Shown here one piece after another: positions 32,976 through 36,971 of a DNA stretch of 36,971 nt. Below the pieces are notes generated by a model. It did no database searches and was not told the origin of the DNA. It was given only the letters and a program-made list of their open reading frames with translations. The position numbers were made by a program, and so were the translations under genes. How positions within the stretch are numbered: the stretch's first letter is position 1; every line of letters starts with the position of its first letter. The stretch comes from Solirubrobacter deserti (GTDB lineage Bacteria; Actinomycetota; Thermoleophilia; Solirubrobacterales; Solirubrobacteraceae). The DNA is taken from positions 1 to 36,971 of the forward strand of contig NZ_JAPCID010000070.1 of the NCBI RefSeq assembly GCF_027587175.1, in the 5' to 3' direction.

Positions 32976-33844
32976 TGCCCCCGCCGCCGATCCGGCGGAT
33001 CGTCGTCGACGCGCCGCACGTGGTCGTGCCGGCGCCGGAGCCCGAGACCAACGGCGCCGTCCGGATGCGCCCGCGCGTCACGACCGACGTGGTCGAGCGC
33101 ATGCGCGTCGAGGAGCTCACAATCACCTACGGCCCGAAGGTCGCCGTCAACGGCGTCAACCTGCCCGTCCACCAGGGCGAGGTGCTGGCGCTGATCGGCC
33201 CGTCGGGCTGCGGCAAGACGACCTTGCTGCGGTCGCTGAACCGGCTCGTGGAGCTCACGCCGGGCGCCGCGCGCGGCGGCAAGATCGTGCTCGACGGCGA
33301 CGACGTGGACGCGATCGAGGTCACCAGCCTGCGCCGGCGGATCTCGATGGTCTTCCAGCAGCCGAACCCGTTCCCGATGTCGATCTTCGACAACGTCGCC
33401 TACGCACTGCGCGAGCAAGGCTCCAAGCGCGTCAAGCGGGCGGAGCTGATGGCGCCGGTGCGCAACGCGCTCGAACGCGCGGGCCTGTGGGACGAGGTCG
33501 GCGACGACCTGGACCGGCCCGCGCTGCGCATGTCGGGCGGCCAGCAGCAGCGGCTGTGCATCGCGCGGGCGCTCGCCGCCGACCCCGAGGTGTTGTTGCT
33601 CGACGAACCGTGCTCGGCGCTCGACCCGCGCTCGACGGCCACGATCGAGGAGCTGATCCTGCAGCTGCGCGAGTCGCTCGCGGTCGTGATCGTCACGCAC
33701 AACCTGCAGCAGGCGTACCGGATCGCCGACCGGGTCGCGTTCATGTACCTGGGCGAGCTCGTCGAGTACGGGCTGGCCGAGGACGTCTTCGAGCGCCCGC
33801 AGCACACACGCACCGCCGAGTACGTGGGTGGCGCGTTCGGATGA
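32963..33844 (+). CDS. pstB: Phosphate ABC transporter ATP-binding protein PstB (second system)
   Basis: A 293-residue PstB with an extra N-terminal Pro/Val-rich segment of about 45 residues before the ABC core. Walker A GPSGCGKT (79-86), Q-loop MVFQQPNPFP, signature MSGGQQQR (Met where Leu is usual), Walker B LLLDEP (Asp194, Glu195), switch His226 in VTHNLQQ. The ATG at 32963 has GAGAGG upstream; an ATG four codons later is also possible. Its stop overlaps the following lipoprotein start (ATGA). No phoU follows in this operon. Confidence 0.95.
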   Translation: MDPLMPPPPIRRIVVDAPHVVVPAPEPETNGAVRMRPRVTTDVVERMRVEELTITYGPKVAVNGVNLPVHQGEVLALIGPSGCGKTTLLRSLNRLVELTPGAARGGKIVLDGDDVDAIEVTSLRRRISMVFQQPNPFPMSIFDNVAYALREQGSKRVKRAELMAPVRNALERAGLWDEVGDDLDRPALRMSGGQQQRLCIARALAADPEVLLLDEPCSALDPRSTATIEELILQLRESLAVVIVTHNLQQAYRIADRVAFMYLGELVEYGLAEDVFERPQHTRTAEYVGGAFG

Positions 33845-34557
33845 GGTGGCTCGTGGCGTGCCTGGCCCTGGTCGCGTTCGCGGGTTGCGAGTCGACCCAG
33901 GCCAAGAGCGCTCGGCTCGAGCGCCAGGCGCAGGCCGCCAAGACGGAGAAGGGGGTCGTCGTCACCCGCGACGCGCCCGAGATCGAGGTCGGCGAGGCCG
34001 CCGTGCTGCAGGACGCCAACGGCGCCGCCACGGCCGTCGAGCTGCGCAACAAGTCCGGCGCGCCGCTGGTCGGGCTGCCGATCAGCGTCTCGGTGCTCGA
34101 CGCCGCCAAGAAGCCGGTCTACACCAACGACACGCCCGGCCTGGACGCGTCGCTGGTCAGCGTCCCCGCCCTGGCCGGCGGTGAGCGGCTGGTCTGGGTC
34201 AACGACCAGGTCACGCTCGCCGGCGAGGGCAAGGAGGTCACCGCGCGCGTCGGCACCGGCGGCAAGCCCGGCCCGCCCGAGCTGCCCGAGATGGAGATCA
34301 CCGGGTTGAAGGTGACCACCGACGTCGGCGGCAGCGCCACCGGCGTCGGCACCGTCCACAACCGCTCGGACGTCCTCCAGCGCCGCCTGGTCGTGTTCGT
34401 CGCCGCCCGCAAGGCCGACCGCGTCGTCGCCGCCGGCCGCGCCATCGTCGAGCAGCTCCCTGCGGGCAAGTCCGCGAACTTCACCGCCTTCCTCATCGGC
34501 GACGCGGCGGGAGCCGAGCTCTCCGCCGCGGCGCCCCCGACCATCGTCACGCCGTAA
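33841..34557 (+). CDS. Lipoprotein of the second pst operon
   Basis: A 238-residue predicted lipoprotein: MRWLVACLALVAFAGC with lipobox Cys16, then a short charged helix (AKSARLERQAQAAKTEK) and two beta-rich halves. Each half has a pattern of the type found in FxLYD-like domains: AAVELRNKSGAPLVGLPISVSVLDA and GVGTVHNRSDVLQRRLVVFVAARKADRV. Such domains mediate protein contacts outside the membrane. It is coupled to pstB2 by a 4-bp ATGA overlap and lies 10 bp before the zinc-ribbon membrane protein, so it is part of the transporter operon and may assist PstS2, which has no lipid anchor of its own. Function unproven. Confidence 0.72.
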   Translation: MRWLVACLALVAFAGCESTQAKSARLERQAQAAKTEKGVVVTRDAPEIEVGEAAVLQDANGAATAVELRNKSGAPLVGLPISVSVLDAAKKPVYTNDTPGLDASLVSVPALAGGERLVWVNDQVTLAGEGKEVTARVGTGGKPGPPELPEMEITGLKVTTDVGGSATGVGTVHNRSDVLQRRLVVFVAARKADRVVAAGRAIVEQLPAGKSANFTAFLIGDAAGAELSAAAPPTIVTP

Positions 34558-34567
34558 GGACCCCGCG

Positions 34568-35695
34568 ATGCAACACACCGCCCCACCCACTCCGCACGAC
34601 GCGCCGACGGCCGAGTTCGCACCGGTCGGCGCCGCTTCGCCGCCGCACGGGGCGGCGGCGCCCCACGCCGTCCCCGCCACCGGGCAGTACGCGGCGGCGA
34701 CCCCGGTCACCGTGCAGTACGGCGCGGCGGCCTTCGGCTCGGTCCCGGCGCACGCTCCCGTCGCGTCCGCCCCGGCCGACGAGGCCGGATTCTTCGCGCC
34801 GCGCCTCGGCCCCGACGGCGAGCCGTGCGCGAGCTGCGGCGCGCCGCTCGCGGCTGACCAGCGCTACTGCCTGAACTGCGGTGAGCGCCGCGCCGCCACG
34901 CGCGTGCCGTTCCCGGCCGCCGTCGCGCCGCAGCCGACCGCTACCACGGTCACGCACTCCACGCTGCCGGTGCGCCGGTCGCTCCCGCCGATGCCGATCT
35001 GGACGGGTCTGGCCGGCGTGGCGGCGGTCAGCCTCGGCATCCTCGCGGGCGTCGTGCTCATGAACGCGCGCGACGACGACCCGGTCACGGTGGCCGCCAC
35101 GCCGACGCCGACCGCGTCCGTCGCCGCGGCGCCGCCCCCGGCGCAGTCGACGCCCGCGCCGGAAGCCGCGCCCGCGACCTTCACGCCGGACTGGCCCGCA
35201 GGCACCGACGGCTGGACGGTCCAGCTGCGGACGCTGCCCAAGGACGGCACGACGCCGGACGCCGTCGCCGCGGCCAAGAACGAGGCGTCGACGCAGGGCG
35301 CCGCCGACGTCGGCGCGCTCGACTCGGACTCCTATCCGTCGCTGGACCCGGGCCAGTACGTCATCTACTCGACGGTCTCCACCAGCCAGGCGGACGCCGA
35401 GTCGATCCTCGACGGCATCAAGGCCAACTTCCCGGACGCGAAGGTCGTCGAGGTCTCCCAGACTCCGGGCGGCGGCACCGGCGACGACAACACCACCGAG
35501 GACAGCGGCGACACCGGTGACTCCCCTCCCCCGACGAGCGACGAGGCGCTCAAGGAGAAGGAGCAGACGCAGACGCCGGAGGAGGCGCAGAAGAAGCTGC
35601 GCGACGCGCCGGACGAGCAGGCGACCGAGGGCGGCGAGCTGCCCGAGGCCGACGGCGGCGAGCCGGGCGGCGGCACGGAGGCGACGGAGTTCTGA
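34568..35695 (+). CDS. Zinc-ribbon membrane protein with SPOR-like outer domain
   Basis: A 375-residue bitopic protein. A cytoplasmic Ala/Pro-rich region is followed by a zinc ribbon (Cys87, Cys90, Cys101, Cys104 in CASC..CLNC), one membrane helix (about 144-166), a Thr/Pro/Ala linker, and an outside domain at about 208-300 (GWTVQLRTLPKDG, YPSLDPGQYVIYST, ADAESILDGIKANFPDAKVVEVS) that resembles a SPOR domain, known to bind denuded glycan strands. An acidic Glu/Asp/Gly tail ends it. ATG at 34568 with AAGGA seven bases upstream. The stop shares one base with the next gene (TGATG). It may connect the operon with cell-wall state; that is inference. Confidence 0.72.
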   Translation: MQHTAPPTPHDAPTAEFAPVGAASPPHGAAAPHAVPATGQYAAATPVTVQYGAAAFGSVPAHAPVASAPADEAGFFAPRLGPDGEPCASCGAPLAADQRYCLNCGERRAATRVPFPAAVAPQPTATTVTHSTLPVRRSLPPMPIWTGLAGVAAVSLGILAGVVLMNARDDDPVTVAATPTPTASVAAAPPPAQSTPAPEAAPATFTPDWPAGTDGWTVQLRTLPKDGTTPDAVAAAKNEASTQGAADVGALDSDSYPSLDPGQYVIYSTVSTSQADAESILDGIKANFPDAKVVEVSQTPGGGTGDDNTTEDSGDTGDSPPPTSDEALKEKEQTQTPEEAQKKLRDAPDEQATEGGELPEADGGEPGGGTEATEF

Positions 35696-36054
35696 TGAAG
35701 CTGCGCGGCCGCACCTACGTCCCCGACCCTCAGCCGCTGCCGCCCGGCGGCGGCCGCTCGGTGAGCCCCGCCGAGCTCAACGAGCGCCGGCGCCGACTCG
35801 AGCGCGAGTTCGCCGAGCTGCAGTTCGACCTCGGCGGGCTCGCCTACGAGATGGCGATCCGCGACCACTTTCGCGTCGACCTGCTCGTGCGCCACGCGGC
35901 GCGGCTGCAGGCGCTCGACGCCGAGCTCGGCGCCGTCGAGCGGCTCGCCCGCATGGACGAGGGCGGCGCCGCGGGCACGTGCCCGAACTGCGACGCGCTG
36001 TACCCGCGCGGCGCGGCGTTCTGCTCGCAGTGCGCGCATCCGCTGATGCGATGA
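35695..36054 (+). CDS. Small coiled-coil protein with C-terminal zinc ribbon
   Basis: A 119-residue cytoplasmic protein. Residues about 25-85 form charged amphipathic helices (ELNERRRRLEREFAELQ, DAELGAVERLARM), and a zinc ribbon at the end has Cys96, Cys99, Cys110 and Cys113 (CPNCDALYPRGAAFCSQC). The ribbon resembles that of the preceding membrane protein in reverse layout. The ATG at 35695 overlaps the previous stop by one base. A long hairpin follows 14 bp after the stop, so it closes the second pst operon. Role unknown; a partner of the zinc-ribbon membrane protein is plausible. Confidence 0.72.
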   Translation: MKLRGRTYVPDPQPLPPGGGRSVSPAELNERRRRLEREFAELQFDLGGLAYEMAIRDHFRVDLLVRHAARLQALDAELGAVERLARMDEGGAAGTCPNCDALYPRGAAFCSQCAHPLMR

Positions 36055-36068
36055 CCCCGTTAGGGGAG

Positions 36069-36120
36069 CCCCCGGGCCCGACGCGGCGAGGAGAGAGAGG
36101 AACCGCGCCTGGCCCGGGGG
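36069..36120 (+). terminator. Long GC-rich hairpin ending the second pst operon
   Basis: A perfect 10-bp stem pairs 36069-36078 with 36111-36120; inside it GCGG/CCGC can extend the structure around a purine-rich GAGGAGAGAGAGGAA loop. It starts 14 bp after the zinc-ribbon gene. No T-run follows. Confidence 0.5.
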
Positions 36121-36159
36121 GTGCTACCTGGCGCGCCGCTCCGGCTGCGCCGCGGCACA

Positions 36160-36243
36160 GTGAACCTCGCGTGTGGGAAGTGGCCGTGACCAGCTTGTGA
36201 ATTGTTCATCGGACCTTCGCCGTGAAGAGTTTGTGAACGCCCT
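36160..36243 (+). promoter_or_regulatory. Three pairs of Pho-box-like 11-bp repeats upstream of the DUF47 gene
   Basis: Each pair is exactly 11 bp apart: GTGAA 36160 / GTGTG 36171; GTGAC 36186 / GTGAA 36197; GTGAA 36222 / GTGAA 36233. Pairs are offset from each other by 26 and 36 bp. They lie 35-118 bp before the GTG at 36278, on the same strand. Confidence 0.65.
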
Positions 36244-36277
36244 CGGCACGGCCCGGTGACCGCTGTACGGTCGGTTC

Positions 36278-36907
36278 GTGCTGCTGCGCAGGACCCGGCC
36301 TGACCCGGAGCTGCTGTCCCTGTTCGAGGAATCGGGCCGGAACGTCCAGCGTTCGACCATGCTCCTGCGCGACCTGCTGTCGGACTATCCCGAGCGGTCC
36401 ACGCTCGCGCGCGACATCCTGCTGTGTGAGCAAGAGGGCGACCGGATCGTCCACGACATCCACCACCGCCTCGCCAAGCGCGGGTCGCGCCGCGCGCACC
36501 TGGACTCGGTCGACGTGCACGCGCTCGCCGGCGCGCTGGACGACATCGTCGACTTCGCCGAGGAAGCCGCCGACCAGCTCGCGCTCTACGGCGTCGAGGC
36601 GCCGATGGAGCAGGCCGAGGCGATGGCGGCCGTCCTGGTCAAGTGCGCCGACCAGGTCGCCCACTCGCTGCGCGGGCTGCGCAACGGGCTCGACGTCGGC
36701 GCGCAGCTCGTGGAGATCCACCGGCTCGAGAACGAGGGCGACAAGCTCCAGCGTGCCGCCCTCGCCGACCTCTTCGTCGCCGGCATCGACCCGATGATCG
36801 TCATCCGCTGGAAGGACATCTTCGACACGATCGAGAGCGCCATCGACGCGTGCGAGACCGTGGCGAACGTCCTCGAGGGAATGACGCTCAAGCGGGCGAT
36901 GGCCTAG
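36278..36907 (+). CDS. DUF47 / PhoU-like phosphate transport regulator
   Basis: A 209-residue all-helical protein of the DUF47 (PhoU-like) family. Two E-x-x-x-D metal-binding motifs are placed symmetrically: CEQEGDRIVHDI (Glu51, Asp55) and LENEGDKLQRA (Glu151, Asp155). WKDIFDTIESAIDACETVANVLE near the end is typical. Genes of this family usually stand directly before a low-affinity PiT phosphate transporter, whose activity they modulate; the window ends 64 bp after the stop, so the next gene cannot be seen. The GTG at 36278 is the only sensible start. The three repeat pairs upstream suggest phosphate control, which would be notable because PiT systems are often constitutive. Confidence 0.88.
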   Translation: MLLRRTRPDPELLSLFEESGRNVQRSTMLLRDLLSDYPERSTLARDILLCEQEGDRIVHDIHHRLAKRGSRRAHLDSVDVHALAGALDDIVDFAEEAADQLALYGVEAPMEQAEAMAAVLVKCADQVAHSLRGLRNGLDVGAQLVEIHRLENEGDKLQRAALADLFVAGIDPMIVIRWKDIFDTIESAIDACETVANVLEGMTLKRAMA

Positions 36908-36971
36908 CTCTCCTGCCTTCAGAGGTTGTGAACGTCTGAGAAGACGTCCGGGCCCGTCCTGAGGCTCTGCG
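36908..36971. other. Intergenic tail at window edge
   Basis: Contains one GTGAA (36928) and a short inverted repeat ACGTCT/AGACGT (36932-36937 with 36942-36947). No start codon context or gene can be supported before the window ends. Confidence 0.3.

Noticed and set aside
8040-36971. Genomic island or phage-related region
   Set aside because: No integrase, transposase, tRNA or attachment repeats; base composition and gene style are uniform throughout.

Overview
The window reads as a very GC-rich actinobacterial chromosome segment. The tight start/stop overlaps, the many secreted beta-propeller proteins with Lys-rich Ig-like tails, and the Tad-type prepilins suggest a member of the Solirubrobacterales (Thermoleophilia). 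That placement rests on gene style only, without a marker gene. No rRNA, tRNA, CRISPR array, transposase or integrase was seen, and no gene-free stretch exceeds about 225 bp.

Layout. At 1-4.2 kb are the 3' end of a LuxR-type regulator (+), then on the minus strand a Cys-rich repeat lipoprotein, a small membrane-anchored partner and a secreted M14 zinc carboxypeptidase. At 4.3-7.8 kb is a four-gene minus-strand operon in which every junction is an ATGA overlap: two TadE-like prepilins, a Pro/Ala-rich protein, and a TadG-like protein fused to a VanY-type DD-carboxypeptidase and a lytic transglycosylase. At 7.9-9.1 kb are a small membrane protein and a PhoB-type response regulator. At 9.25-14.04 kb is a complete pstS-pstC-pstA-pstB-phoU operon (minus). 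Upstream of it are a receiver-less winged-helix regulator and an HD-domain (p)ppGpp-hydrolase-like protein. At 15.2-26.0 kb is a minus-strand run of five tightly packed genes: a PstS-like binding protein with an Ig-like tail, an unusual FtsH-like AAA+ protease, a secreted propeller protein, a 1523-residue propeller protein with a C-terminal membrane anchor, and a small secreted protein. At 26.2-30.06 kb are two more secreted propeller proteins (minus). At 30.16-36.05 kb is a divergent second pst operon (pstS-pstC-pstA-pstB) with a lipoprotein and two zinc-ribbon proteins appended. At 36.28 kb begins a DUF47/PhoU-like gene of the kind that normally precedes a PiT phosphate transporter.

How the genes fit together. 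From about 8 kb to the right end the region looks like one phosphate-starvation super-locus. The best evidence is a recurring operator-like pattern: runs of 11-bp units starting with GT (mostly GTGAA or GTTAY), in phase over three to five units. It lies upstream of the response regulator, pstS1, the receiver-less regulator, the PstS-like/FtsH operon, and in the divergent promoter region of the second pst operon; three in-phase pairs precede the DUF47 gene. The 11-bp period matches the known spacing of Pho-box direct repeats. It implies that the FtsH-like protease and the giant propeller proteins, which have no known phosphate role, are co-regulated with phosphate uptake.

Non-phosphate highlights are the pilin-like/VanY/transglycosylase fusion, a 47-nt perfect palindrome lying in frame inside a tadE-like gene, and a lipoprotein built from about 35-residue units each bracketed by a C-x(10,11)-C pair.
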